A stretch of 64,000 nt of DNA from Streptomyces sp. HD (GTDB taxonomy: Bacteria > Actinomycetota > Actinomycetes > Streptomycetales > Streptomycetaceae). The position numbers and the translations under genes were made by a program. A model generated the notes under the pieces. It was given only the letters and a program-made list of their open reading frames with translations. It was not told the DNA's origin and did not search any database. Numbering within the stretch: position 1 is the stretch's first letter; each line of letters opens with the position of its first letter. Of the stretch, positions 27,062-36,534 are shown piece by piece. Where the stretch lies: NCBI RefSeq assembly GCF_028369295.1, contig NZ_JAQMYP010000032.1, positions 1-64,000 of the forward strand. Reading direction: 5' to 3'.

Positions 27062-27078
27062 TTAGCCATCTGCCTAAT
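27061..27078. promoter_or_regulatory. Palindrome at the ArsR-MFS junction
   Basis: ATTAGCCATCTGCCTAAT keeps symmetry at 12 of 18 positions (ATTAGxCAxxTGxCTAAT), the 12-2-12 type spacing used by ArsR dimers. It is AT-rich against a GC-rich background and lies 9 bp before the MFS start. It could let the regulator block an internal promoter or tune read-through to the pump. Confidence 0.5.
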
Positions 27079-27087
27079 AAGTGGATC

Positions 27088-28386
27088 ATGCCCCCGACGG
27101 GACCCGACAGTGGCCGCATGTCACTGCTGAAGGACCGCAACTTCCTGCTTCTCTTCGCCGGCCAGGGCATCTCACGCTTCGGCGACGGCCTGTACACCGC
27201 CGCGACCGCGTGGCTGGCGTGGTCTCTGACGAAGGACCCCACGGCCGTCGCCGTGGTGAGCGTCTCCGCGTTCGCGCCCGCGTTCGTGGCCACCTTCGTC
27301 GTCGCCTCGTACGCCGACCGCCGCGACCGCCGGAAGCTGATGATCGCCACCGACCTGGCGCGGGTCGCCGTGGTGGCCGTGGCTTCGGTCCTGCTCTCCC
27401 TCGACCTGCTGAACCTGCCCCTGCTCGTGGCGACCACGGCACTGCTGGCGCTGATCGGCGCCCCGTTCGCCCCGGCCCGCAACGCCATCGTCCCGCAGAT
27501 CGTGCCGGACGACCGCCTCCAGCAGGCCAACGGACTGCTGCAAGTCGCCTTCCGGGCCGCCTTCTTCGTCGGCCCGCTGATGCTCGCGCCGCTGCTGGCC
27601 CTCGGCTCGCTGCAGCCGGCGCTGGTGGTCAACGGGCTGACCTTCCTCGGCTCGGCGGCCGCCGTGGCAGCCATCCGCGTGACCCGCCCCGCCGCGACCA
27701 GCGGGCAGACCGGGCTGTGGTCCGATCTCAGCGCCGGGCTGAGGGCCGTGCGGGCCGCTCCCGATGTACTCGTCGTCATCGTGACCTTCGTGCTCGCCCT
27801 CACCCTGACCAACGGTTTCCTGACCGTCGGGCTTGTCGCGGTCGTGGGACAGGGCGGCCAGTACGGCCTGCTGCTCGGCGTCGCCGGGGTCGCCGAAGTG
27901 GTGGGCGCCCTGCTCCTGGCCGGCCTGCGCATCCGCAGACTCGCACTGGCCGCCGTGCTGGCGTGGGCCCTGCTCGGGATCTTCCGGGCTCCGCTGGGAA
28001 CGGTCACCTCCCATGCCGTGGCGGCCGTTCTCCTGACCGCCACGGGGCTGGCCTCGGCCCTCACGGACATTCCCTTGATCGCACTGGTGCAGCAGCGCAT
28101 ACCGAGCCATCATCTGGCGAAGGCGCTCGGCCTGTGGGAGGCCGGGGTCGCAGGAGCCCTGGCGATCTCCCCCTTCGTGGCCTCGACCGCTATCACCCTC
28201 GCCGGAGCCGAGAACGCCTTCCTGCTCTCGGGAGCCGCCGTTGTCGTCCTGGCCGTGACCGCCGCGCTCACCCTCGCATGCGTCGGCGTACGGCAGCCCG
28301 GTCAGGAGCCCTTCGTCACGGCCGACGGCACGGCAGGCGTTGCGGGGCCCGACGAGACAGCGGTCAGCGCGGCCAAGCCGGAGTGA
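27088..28386 (+). CDS. MFS transporter
   Basis: The 432-residue protein has about 12 transmembrane helices and the MFS loop motif ASYADRRDRRKLM between helices 2 and 3, with NGLLQVAFRAAFFVGPLML in helix 5. This pattern is common in macrolide-efflux-like (MFS_3) exporters. The ATG at 27088 or 27118 could start it. It is placed directly under ArsR control and is probably a drug or metabolite exporter. Substrate unknown. Confidence 0.88.
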   Translation: MPPTGPDSGRMSLLKDRNFLLLFAGQGISRFGDGLYTAATAWLAWSLTKDPTAVAVVSVSAFAPAFVATFVVASYADRRDRRKLMIATDLARVAVVAVASVLLSLDLLNLPLLVATTALLALIGAPFAPARNAIVPQIVPDDRLQQANGLLQVAFRAAFFVGPLMLAPLLALGSLQPALVVNGLTFLGSAAAVAAIRVTRPAATSGQTGLWSDLSAGLRAVRAAPDVLVVIVTFVLALTLTNGFLTVGLVAVVGQGGQYGLLLGVAGVAEVVGALLLAGLRIRRLALAAVLAWALLGIFRAPLGTVTSHAVAAVLLTATGLASALTDIPLIALVQQRIPSHHLAKALGLWEAGVAGALAISPFVASTAITLAGAENAFLLSGAAVVVLAVTAALTLACVGVRQPGQEPFVTADGTAGVAGPDETAVSAAKPE

Positions 28387-28982
28387 CTGCGCGGATCAGC
28401 TCAGGACGCTGAGGACCGGCCGCCAGTGGTGCGAGGCACTGTCCACGGCGCATAAGCGGATACCAGTCGGCCCTGCGCCGCCGCCTGCTGGAGCTGTCGG
28501 TCCATGTGTGGTGGCGCACCCCTACCGGCAGCAGGCCGGGACCGCGCAGCAGGCAGCGCTGCGCTTCTCGGCGCGGGGGCTGGAACCAGGGACTTGGTAG
28601 GTGGACAGCCCGCACGGCGACGACCGGCGAGCGGCTGGATGCACTCCGGCCGACATAGCGCTGACGCTGCCGGACGGGCAGGAGTTCTCTCTGGTAGATG
28701 CTGTGGCACGAGGCAGATCTAGTGGGGTTGCTACAGCTCAGCGCCAGGCTCTCTGACGCCAGCAACCGCAACAGGGGTTGCACGATCGCTGTTTCGGGTG
28801 ATGCGCCAACACGAGAGCGCACCTGCTCCGGCGTCGGGAATCGCCCGACCATGGTGGGTGAAGATGCCCCAGCAACACGACGATCATTCCGCACAGATGG
28901 ATGTCGCCCGGCGGCGTATCCGGGAGCTGACGGCAGGCCGCTGGGTTGCCCATCTTCTCTCGGCACTGTCCCGCGGCCTGCC
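28387..28982. other. Gene-free stretch between MFS and TetR fragment
   Basis: Short open frames occur on both strands but none has a recognisable domain or a good start. A weak dyad, GCAACC and GGTTGC, lies near 28763-28780. I see nothing else. Confidence 0.4.
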
Positions 28983-29350
28983 TCAGACGTCGGCCCCGGA
29001 GTGCTTCTGCCGGGTCGGCTGGGCAGGGGCAGCCGAACCTGGGCGAAGTAGCCGGTTGAGGTTGCCGGCTGCCGTGGTGAGGCGTTCGGTGGTCCAGGTC
29101 CCGGGGTGTTCGAGGGTGCTGAGCATGGCGCCGCGGGAGACGAGGTAGATCAGGTCGGCTGCTGCCCAGGGGTCGGGGATGCCTGCGGCTTCCGCGGCCG
29201 CGCCGAGTTCGCGGTGCCATGCGTCGAGGGTGTGGTGGACGACGGCGAGGTCTTCCGGCGCCGGCTTCGCTTCGGTGAGGAGGTGCAGGAGGAGGGCGGC
29301 GACGGCTTCCGGGCTACCAGCCCAGACACGCCCGGCCCGACAAGGACCAG
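28983..29350 (-). pseudogene. C-terminal half of a TetR-type regulator
   Basis: The frame gives about 120 codons of helical ligand-binding domain (AVAALLLHLLTEAKPAPEDL, LDAWHRELGAAAEAAG, DLIYLVSRGAMLSTLEHPGT). The N-terminal helix-turn-helix is missing, and sequence before about 29340 is unrelated. Likely a truncated regulator. Confidence 0.5.
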
Positions 29351-29487
29351 ACGCTATAACGCCAAGGTCAGTAACGGACGCCTTGAATACCTCTGCGGAT
29401 CCGCCCTCGGGTTCCGCAACCGGCCAACTACATCGCCAGATCAATCCTGGAGGCCGGCGGGTTCAGAACACAGCTCCGCCCTCGGGA

Positions 29488-30490
29488 TTACCAGGCGGGC
29501 ATCATCGGCGCGGGGTAGCGGTCGCCGACCGCGCCGTTCGGCAGGAGCGAGCCGATCAGATCCAGCCCTTCGGGGTGAAGGTGAGGTGCGCGGCGGCGAC
29601 GTTCTCGGCCACGCGCTGTGCGCTGCGGGTGCCGGGGATCGGCACGATGTCCTGGCCTTGGGCCAGCAGCCAGCCGAGGGCCACCTGCGCCACTGTGCAG
29701 CCCTTCCACTCGGCGATCGCGCCCAGGTCACGGACCAGTGCCTGGTTGGTTTCGTAGTTGCCGGGCTGCCAGCGCGGGTCGTGGGCGCGCAGGTCGTTCG
29801 GCGGGCAGTCGGCGGCAGGTGTGGCTGTCCCGGTCAGGAAGCCGCGGCCGAGTGGGGAGCAGGCGACGAAGCCGATGCCCAGCTCGCGGACTGTCGGCAG
29901 CACCTCGGCCTCGACGGAGCGTTCGAACAGGGAGTACTCAGTCTGCAAGACCGAAACCGGGTGAACAGCGTGGGCGCGGCGGATGGTGTCCGGGTCGGCT
30001 TCGGACAGGCCGAAGAAGCGCACCTTGCCTTCGGCCACGAGCTCTCCGACGGTGCCGGCGACGTCCTCGATCGGCACGTTGGGGTCGACGCGGTGTTGGT
30101 AGAGGACATCGATGTGGTCGGTGCCCAGGTGCCGCAGGCTTGCCTCTGCGACCGCACGGATGCGCTCAGGTCGGCTGTCGAAGGCGCGGCCGAAGCGGCT
30201 CATGTCGGTCAGGTCGTAGCCGAACTTGGTGGCCAGGACCACCTCGTCGCGGAAGTCCTTGACCGCCCGCCCCAGCAGTTGCTCGCTCGTGCCGCTGCCC
30301 AGCCCGTACAGTTCGGCGGTGTCGAAGTGGGTGACGCCGAGCTCGTACGCGCGGCGGATGGCGGCGATCCCGCCATCGGGTCGGCCGAGCCGTATCCCAT
30401 GGTCATGCCCATCGTGCCCAGGCCCAGTGCTGAAGAGGTCAAGCCCTGCGAGCCGAGCGAGCGGACCGGCATGGCGTGCTGTGCGTTCAT
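29488..30490 (-). pseudogene. Frameshifted aldo/keto reductase
   Basis: The N-terminus (MPVRSLGSQGLTSSALGLG, GTMGMTMGYGSADP) is followed, after one missing base near 30378, by the TIM-barrel frame with HFDTAELYG, LATKFGYDL, HIDVLYQHRVDPNVP and GLSEADPDTIRRAHAVHPV. A second shift near 29575 separates the C-terminus GDRYPAPMMPAW. The catalytic Tyr and Lys regions are present. One-base errors in GC runs could restore the gene. It is divergent from an AraC regulator, a usual arrangement for such reductases. Confidence 0.8.
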
Positions 30491-30702
30491 GCCCGTGACG
30501 CTAGGGCGCCACGTATCCGCAGGTCATTGGGCAACGTTCGCATATGATTGCCTGATCGTCTCACCATCGCGGCCGGTGCGAAGCCCATCGCGCGCAGCCC
30601 GTCGAGGAGGGTCCCCGGGTCGGCCTGGGTGGCGTCCTGATCACCCGCGCCGACGCCCACCGCACCCCACGTGGAACGCGGACCGAGCAGTCGAGGGAAC
30701 CG

Positions 30703-31588
30703 ATGCTGAACCGTCTCGCCCAGGCGATCACCGACCACCGCGACGGCCCGTGGACCACCACCGCAGTGCCCCGGTTGACGCTGGTCGCGACCGACGAGTT
30801 GCTGCCGCCCAGCCGTCTGCTGTACGAGCCGATGGTGAGCTTCGTCGCCGCCGGCGCCAAGCGCACCGTCGCGGGTTCGCACAGCTGGAGCGTGCCCGGC
30901 GGCCGGATGCTGCTGAACACCGTGCGACTGCCGGTCACCGCGATCTTTGAACAGGTGCCCTACCCGCTCCGCGGTCCTGGCGCTGGACAAGCAGATCCTT
31001 GCCGGGCTACTGCTGGAACTCGGCCCCACCGCACCGCCCCCGGCTGCCGAGCCCGCCTGGCGGGCCACGGCCGGCATGTCCGCTGAATTGATCGACGCCG
31101 TGATCCGTCTGGTGCGCCTTCTGGATGCCCCGAACGACATCCCGGCTCTGGCACCGCGCGTCGAAGGCGAGATCATCTACCGGCTGCTGACCGGCCCGCT
31201 CGGCCCGGCGCTGCGCCAGGCCGCGGATACCCCGAGCACTCGGATCCGCGGCGTCATCGCCTGGCTCGGTGACCGCATCACCGAGCCGGTGAACATCGAC
31301 CAGATCGCCGCCGAGGCCGGTATGAGCCCGGCGACCCTCCACCGGCATTTCACGGCTGCGACCGGTATGAGCCCGCTGCGCTATCAGAAACATCTGCGGC
31401 TGCTGTCGGCCAGGCGCCAGCTGTTGGCCGGCGACGTCACCGCCGCGCAGGTCGCCCACACCGTGGGATACACCAGCGCGACCCAGTTCAGCCGCGAATA
31501 CCGGGCCTTCTACGGACTGCCGCCGGTTCGGGACATCACCCGCCTGCGCGCCGGTACTACCTCGACCGCCCCCGCACCTCCTTCGTGA
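30703..31588 (+). pseudogene. Frameshifted AraC-family regulator
   Basis: The first frame carries the AraC_N arm (LLYEPMVSFVAAGAKRTVAG, GGRMLLNTVRLPVTAIFE). The second resumes with SAVLALDKQILAGLLLELG and ends in two helix-turn-helix motifs (VNIDQIAAEAGMSPATLHRH and VGYTSATQFSREYRAFYGL). One extra C in CCC near 30965 explains the shift. The ATG at 30703 has GAGGGAA upstream. It faces the aldo/keto reductase across 212 bp and probably controls it when intact. Confidence 0.8.
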
Positions 31589-31702
31589 AGCCACAGGCGG
31601 GCACCGAACCGGTCGGCGTATTGGCGGCCGTGCGCGGTAACGCACGATCAACGAACCTTGCGCTCACCCTGGCTTCGCCCTCCCGGCGCCGGAGAAGCCG
31701 CT

Positions 31703-32182
31703 CTACCCCTGCCTCGGCACTGCCGGGCTGTCCATCATGCGCCTGACGACGTGGCCGAGACCGTCGGCCACGGCTGTCAGCTGCTCTTGGGTGAGCCCAT
31801 CGAACAGCAGCTTTCGTACCAGGTCGACGTGGCCTGGGGCGGCGCGGACCAACAGGGAGCGGCCCGCGTCGGTCAGACAGGCGTAGACAGCCCGGACATC
31901 GTCCGTGCACGAGCGGCGCCGCACCAGTCCCGCCTTCTCCATCTGAGTGACCTGGTAGGTGAGACCGCTCTTCGAGTTGTAAAGGGCGCTGGCGAGCTCT
32001 GTCATACGGAGCTCGCCCTCTGGAGCGTCGCTGAGTCGAACCAGGACCTCGTACTGCAGATGCGAGATCCCCGCATCCTCCTTGAGCTGTTGGTCAAGGC
32101 GCCGGTTCAGGAGCGCGCCGGCCGCGACAAAGGCCTGCCAAGCCCGCGCCTCTTCCTCGTTCAGCCACTTCGGTCGGCTCAT
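31703..32182 (-). CDS. MarR-family regulator
   Basis: The 159-residue protein has the MarR winged helix (ISHLQYEVLVRLSDAPEGEL, MTELASALYNSKSGLTYQVT, EKAGLVRRRSCTDDVRAVYA) with flanking dimerisation helices. It is divergent from the DODA-type dioxygenase gene, and the intergenic region holds a 10-bp inverted repeat on both sides of the promoter. It is likely to repress both itself and the dioxygenase-SDR operon until an aromatic or phenolic ligand binds. Confidence 0.88.
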   Translation of the reverse strand: MSRPKWLNEEEARAWQAFVAAGALLNRRLDQQLKEDAGISHLQYEVLVRLSDAPEGELRMTELASALYNSKSGLTYQVTQMEKAGLVRRRSCTDDVRAVYACLTDAGRSLLVRAAPGHVDLVRKLLFDGLTQEQLTAVADGLGHVVRRMMDSPAVPRQG

Positions 32183-32204
32183 GGGCGGATACTACCAGGT
32201 TGTT

Positions 32205-32246
32205 CAAATTCGAATAATCAAGTACCTTCAGGCTAGTTCGAATTTG
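32205..32246. promoter_or_regulatory. MarR-type operator pair
   Basis: CAAATTCGAA at 32205-32214 and TTCGAATTTG at 32237-32246 are perfect inverted copies with centres 32 bp apart, about three helical turns. Each contains the palindrome TTCGAA. They lie between the MarR start (32182) and the dioxygenase start (32270). Two dimers could bind on the same DNA face. Confidence 0.7.
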
Positions 32247-32269
32247 CACTAACCGTGAAGGAGCATGTC

Positions 32270-33052
32270 ATGTTTGCGGAAGCTCCCGGGCGGCTGCCGG
32301 CCCTCTACGTCTCCCATGGCGCGCCCACTCTCATCGATGACCCACTCTGGCCCGACCAGCTTGCCGCCTGGTCCGCCGATCTGCCCCGCCCCGAGTCGAT
32401 CCTCATGATCTCCGCGCACTGGGAGGACGCCCCACTCGCGATCGGCGCCACCCGGACCGTGCCGCTGACCTACGACTTCTGGGGCTTCCCGGAGCGCTAC
32501 TACCGGGAGACCTACGCGGCACCGGGCGCACCGGAGCTCGCCGACAAGGTGCGAAAACTGCTGCAGGGGCCGGACATGCCGGTCCGTGACGTACCAGAGC
32601 GGGGTCTCGACCACGGCGCCTACGTTCCGCTCAAGGAGATGTACCCGGACGCCGACATCCCTGTACTGCAGATCTCGATGCCCACGCTGGATCCGCGGCA
32701 GTTGATGGAGGTCGGCCGCCGGCTGGCACCGCTGCGGGACGAGGGCACTCTGATCGTGGGGAGCGGCTTCTTCACCCACAACCTCAGCGCCCTGGACTAC
32801 GGCAACAACGTCTCCTCCGTGATGGCGGAATTCGACGACTGGGGCCGCCGGGCACTCGACGCAGGCGACCTGGACGCGCTCCTCGACTTCGAGCACAAGG
32901 CTCCGGGCGCCCACTACGCACACCCGCGCACCGATCACTTCGCTCCTCTATTCGTCACCCTGGGAGCCGGCCACGAAGAGCTCGCGGCCCAGCGCACCGT
33001 CATCGACGGCTTCTGGGTCGGCATGGCGAAGCGATCGATCCAGATCGGCTGA
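32270..33052 (+). CDS. DODA-type (LigB-family) extradiol dioxygenase
   Basis: The 260-residue protein belongs to the 4,5-DOPA-extradiol-dioxygenase family. It has YVSHGAPT, MISAHWEDAP, DFWGFPERYY, GLDHGAYVPLKEMYPDADIP and GSGFFTHNL, which supply the His/Glu metal ligands and catalytic His. Such enzymes cleave catechol-like rings or reduce related substrates. The ATG at 32270 is chosen for the AAGGAG 6 bases upstream. An SDR-like gene follows after 53 bp. Confidence 0.88.
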   Translation: MFAEAPGRLPALYVSHGAPTLIDDPLWPDQLAAWSADLPRPESILMISAHWEDAPLAIGATRTVPLTYDFWGFPERYYRETYAAPGAPELADKVRKLLQGPDMPVRDVPERGLDHGAYVPLKEMYPDADIPVLQISMPTLDPRQLMEVGRRLAPLRDEGTLIVGSGFFTHNLSALDYGNNVSSVMAEFDDWGRRALDAGDLDALLDFEHKAPGAHYAHPRTDHFAPLFVTLGAGHEELAAQRTVIDGFWVGMAKRSIQIG

Positions 33053-33105
33053 CGCCCCCTCGCTCCGACCTCACGACGCCTTTCGCGCTACAAGGAATCA
33101 CCTTC

Positions 33106-33780
33106 ATGAAAACGATCGCGATCGTCGGTGCGGGCCCCGGACTGGGCCGCTCCATCGCCAGGCGATTCGGAACAGCCGGTCACCGGGTGGCCGTGCTGGG
33201 CCGCACCCCCGAGAACCTGGACAGGCTGACAGCCGAACTCCGCGCACTCGACATCACCACGCGCGGCTATCGCGCCGACGTCACCAGGCCTTCCGCCCTG
33301 GCCGATGCCCTCCACGATGCGGACTCGGACCTGGGAGGCATCGATGTCCTGGTGTACAACCCGGCTCACGCCAAGCTCCCGTCGATCCCCGCCGACCGCA
33401 TCACGCCCGATGACGTCCGGTCCGAGGTCGAGCAGAAGGTCCTCGGCGCCGTCACCGCCGTGAACACGGTGCTGCCCGGGATGCTCAAGCGCGGACGGGG
33501 TTCCCTGCTGTTCACCGTCGGCTCCTCGGCCCTCTACCCAGTGCCTGCCATCAGCGCCGTGGGAATCGCCTCGGCGGGGCTGCGCAGTTACGCCCTGAGC
33601 CTTCACCACGCGCTCGCGCCGCAGGGTGTCCACGTCGGCGTGGCCGTAATCGACTTGTTCATCAGCCGGGGGGACGGAGAGGCCGATCCGGACCACATCG
33701 CCGAGCGGCTCTACGAGTTTCACCGGGGCGACAGCGGCGCAGAAATGAAGATCGGGCATCTGCGCGAGCCACGGCCCTGA
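33106..33780 (+). CDS. SDR-fold protein lacking the catalytic Tyr-Lys pair
   Basis: The 224-residue product has a clear nucleotide-binding N-terminus (AIVGAGPGLGRSIARRFG, then LGRTPENL) and the NAG-like loop is replaced by YNPAHA. Where classical SDRs have YxxxK it reads SAVGIASAGLRSYAL, with neither residue in register. Ser in FTVGSSAL remains. It may bind NAD(P) without classical hydride transfer, or use another geometry. Likely co-transcribed with the dioxygenase under MarR control. Confidence 0.78.
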   Translation: MKTIAIVGAGPGLGRSIARRFGTAGHRVAVLGRTPENLDRLTAELRALDITTRGYRADVTRPSALADALHDADSDLGGIDVLVYNPAHAKLPSIPADRITPDDVRSEVEQKVLGAVTAVNTVLPGMLKRGRGSLLFTVGSSALYPVPAISAVGIASAGLRSYALSLHHALAPQGVHVGVAVIDLFISRGDGEADPDHIAERLYEFHRGDSGAEMKIGHLREPRP

Positions 33781-34054
33781 AGTCCCGCCCGAAGCTCGTG
33801 TCCGTGGGAAGACCAGCGGCAGCGCACGGCGTCGGCTGCCTGCAACCCTCCGTCTGCGGCGTGTCCGCCGGCGGAATCCGAGGAACGCCCCGGACGGGAC
33901 CCATGTGAGGCCTTCGCCGAAACCGCGGGCCCCGGCACGGCCGTGGCCTCACGCCGCCCCTTTGATGAAACCAGCGCGCTGAACCTCCGCAGGCCAGTTC
34001 CCAGGGAACTTTGCAATCGCCCTGCTTCAACAACCCGAGGAACGCCTGCCACCG

Positions 34055-34370
34055 CTAACGATCACGGATCCGGTGCTGGATCTTCCCGTTGGCCAGATCC
34101 AGCACACCGAGCAGGTGCCGAACACCGTGGGCGCGGTGGCAGGTCGCCCGCAACCGCCTTGGCCTGTGCCGGGGCAACCAGCCCTGACCAGCGCGGGGTT
34201 GCAGGTTCAACGGCCCGAACCCAGCGACACAGACCACCCGTCCGTAGGCAGGTCGGTGGCCGTAAAGGTCGAGGATGCGGTTCATTTTGGCGCTGAACTC
34301 GGGATCGGTGCCGGCTTTCCAGGTCTTGACTGCGTGCCACGACACCCCCTCGGCTTTCAAGATCAGCCTT
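34055..34370 (-). mobile_element. IS630-type transposase remnant
   Basis: The frame retains LKAEGVSWHAVKTWKAGTDP, GRVVCVAGFGPLNLQPR and RATCHRAHGVRHLLGVLDLA, the middle of an IS630-family transposase. The catalytic Asp of the usual CVDEFGP motif is changed to CVAGFGP, and both ends are missing, so it is inactive. The 274 bp before it (33781-34054) show no gene. Confidence 0.65.
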
Positions 34371-34388
34371 ACTCCGCCGTCGGCGCCG

Positions 34389-34840
34389 CTGCCGAGAGCA
34401 CAGCGGCACAAGCCCAGGGGCGATTTCAGCTTCTTCACCCGGACGCCGACGACCGCTGGCTGTGGCTGCACGGAACCCTCCCCTCGGCCCGCGAGCGGAT
34501 CGCGGCTGCCCTGGGCGGGCCGCAGGACATCGAGAACGTCGCCGCGATCGTACGGAGGAACAGCAAGGCCGACGAGATCGAGCGGCGCCTCGTCGATGGG
34601 CGCTGCGTCGCGCCAGCCAGCCGCACGCCGCAGGAATGGCTGGCCAGCCCGGCCGGTGCGGCGGTCGACGCGGAACCGCTTGCCCACATCATCGACCACC
34701 CCCGGAACGGAAGCGCCTGGCGCCCCACACCGCGCCGCCCGCTGGCCGGCCTGCGCGTACTCGACCTCACCCGGGTGTTCGCCGCCCCTACCGGCACCCG
34801 TTTCGTGGCCGCGCCCGGCGCCGAAGTGCCCGACGCTGTC
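34389..34840 (+). pseudogene. Fragment of type III CoA-transferase, paralogue of 58466-59926
   Basis: About 150 codons read DDRWLWLHGTLPSARERIAA, ASRTPQEWLASPAGAAVDAE and LRVLDLTRVFAAPTGTRFVA. These match residues about 115-260 of the intact CoA-transferase encoded at 58466-59926 (RWLRLHGFPANRERV, ASRTPEEWFAHPAGAAVDVE, IKVLDLTRVVAGPTGTRFLA). The rest is gone on both sides. It abuts the IS630 remnant, which may have caused the loss. Confidence 0.75.
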
Positions 34841-34969
34841 ATTACATGCGCCGTGGGCACCCGTTGGTGGGAGGGCTGGTCCAGGACCGTCCCAACCATG
34901 CCCACCTCCCGCTACACTCTTCACCGCCAAGCCGTTGACCAGGAGAAAAACAGGATTCCGGCTGGAGTA

Positions 34970-35605
34970 CTAGGCGAGCCCGTCCGCCACGACGGCGAGG
35001 GCCGCGCGCATGGTCGCTGTGAGCTCGGCTTCCGCTGTGGCCGCGTCCGTCGCGCCGTCGGCGACACGCCAGGCGTAGTACTCGATGGCCGCGCGCAGGG
35101 CCGCGTTGACCATGGCCGCCTGGATGGTGGGCACGAGGGCGTCCGCGGGCAGCCCGGAGCGTTCGGCGAGGGCGCGGGCGAACGCCGGTTCGGCCGCGTC
35201 ATATGACTGCAGCCATTCCGCGCGCAGACCTGGTTCACTGCGGGTCAGTCTTACCAGGGAGCAGATGGTGGCGCGGTCCGGGCCGTGCACGAGGCGGTTG
35301 TCCGTCGGCAGGACGCTGCCGAAGACGTCCTCCAGCGGCCGATCGGGGCGCCAGCGGCGCAGTACGTCGGCGATCGCTTCGATGCCGGCCGCGAACAGCG
35401 GTCGCACGCACGCCTCCTTGCTCGGGAAGTAACGCCACACCGTGCGCGCCGAGACCCCGACCGCCTGCCCGATCTGCTCGCCCGTGGTCGCGGCCACCCC
35501 CTGGGCGGCGAACAGGTCCACCGCGGCGCGGGCAATCTCCAGTCTGATCTCGGCCTTGCGCTCCTTGCTCAGGGGCGGCCGTCCCGTGCGTCCCCCTGCG
35601 GTCAT
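34970..35605 (-). CDS. TetR-family regulator (paralogue A)
   Basis: The 211-residue protein begins with a basic segment (GRPPLSKERKAEIRLEIA) and a TetR helix-turn-helix (VAATTGEQIGQAVGVSARTV, WRYFPSKEACV). It is divergent from an SDR gene and shares strong similarity with the TetR at 37431, especially in the DNA-reading region. The intergenic region holds two GAC-N5-GTC dyads 18 bp apart, the same layout as upstream of the other regulator. Autoregulation and control of the SDR are likely. Confidence 0.88.
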   Translation of the reverse strand: MTAGGRTGRPPLSKERKAEIRLEIARAAVDLFAAQGVAATTGEQIGQAVGVSARTVWRYFPSKEACVRPLFAAGIEAIADVLRRWRPDRPLEDVFGSVLPTDNRLVHGPDRATICSLVRLTRSEPGLRAEWLQSYDAAEPAFARALAERSGLPADALVPTIQAAMVNAALRAAIEYYAWRVADGATDAATAEAELTATMRAALAVVADGLA

Positions 35606-35684
35606 CTGTCCCTCCGGTGCCGGTGGCTACTGCACCGCGATTCTCCCCCGAGGAGCCGGAACGACAAGAAAGAACCCCTGCCCC

Positions 35685-35713
35685 GACTTTATGTCATTCA
35701 GAGACATTAAGTC
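35685..35713. promoter_or_regulatory. Tandem GAC-N5-GTC operator between TetR A and SDR
   Basis: GACTTTATGTC (35685-35695) and GACATTAAGTC (35703-35713) start 18 bp apart and together form a larger inverted repeat, ACTTTATGTC to GACATTAAGT with one mismatch. They lie 60-88 bp upstream of the SDR start and 80-108 bp upstream of the TetR start. The motif recurs with the same 18-bp phasing at 38149-38195. Confidence 0.7.
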
Positions 35714-35772
35714 GTATGGTGTGACTGCACCGGGCGCCGAGCGCCCTCGGAACCACCTGATAGGAGCACCAC

Positions 35773-36534
35773 ATGAACAGCGGACTCGACGAGCGCAGCG
35801 TCATCGTCACCGGCGCGGGATCAGGGATCGGGCGTGCCGCCGCCCTGGCTTTCGCGAAGGAGGGCGCCCGGGTCGTGGTCGCCGACCTGAACGCCGAGAG
35901 CGCAGACACGGCGGTCAAGGAGATCGAGGCGGTCGGCGGTACGGCGGTGGCCGTCACCGGCGACCTCAGCGAGCAGTCGGTGGTGGACCAGGTGGTCGCG
36001 ACCGCGGTGGAGCGGTTCGGCGGGATAGACGTCCTGGTGAACAACGCCGGGATCATGGACCGGATGTCGGCACTTGCGGACGTGACCGACACCGAGTGGG
36101 AGCGGGTCATACGGGTCAACCTCACCGCGCCGTTCCTGCTCACCCGGGCGGTGCTGCCGCACATGCTGGCGGCGGGCCGCGGCGCGATCGTCAGCACCGC
36201 CTCCGAGGCCAGTCTGCGCGGCAGCTCGGCCGGTGCCGCCTACACGGCCTCGAAGCACGGCATCGTCGGCCTGACCAAGAGCCTGGCCGTGATGTACCGC
36301 AACCAGGGCATCCGGGCCAACGCGATAGCGCCGGGCGGCACCAAGACCGGGATCCAGGTGGACGTGGAGGACGGCGCGCACGGACCGGCCGCGCTCGCGC
36401 CCTACTCCAGCAACGTGGGCCAGCTCTCCGAACCCGAGGAGCAGGCCGCCGCGATCGTCTTCCTGGCATCGGACGCGGCCAGCAACATCAACGGCGCGAT
36501 CCTGCCGGTGGACAACGGCTGGGCGGCCGTCTGA
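35773..36534 (+). CDS. Short-chain dehydrogenase/reductase
   Basis: The 253-residue classical SDR has TGAGSGIG, Asp in VVVADLNAES (NAD preference), NNAG, catalytic Ser in STASEASL and YTASK. The end, ASNINGAILPVDNGWAAV, is typical of the FabG-like group. It is transcribed away from TetR paralogue A with a shared operator, so it is probably induced by that regulator's ligand. The ATG follows TAGGAG by about 6 bases. The 280 bp after it hold no gene. Confidence 0.9.
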   Translation: MNSGLDERSVIVTGAGSGIGRAAALAFAKEGARVVVADLNAESADTAVKEIEAVGGTAVAVTGDLSEQSVVDQVVATAVERFGGIDVLVNNAGIMDRMSALADVTDTEWERVIRVNLTAPFLLTRAVLPHMLAAGRGAIVSTASEASLRGSSAGAAYTASKHGIVGLTKSLAVMYRNQGIRANAIAPGGTKTGIQVDVEDGAHGPAALAPYSSNVGQLSEPEEQAAAIVFLASDAASNINGAILPVDNGWAAV

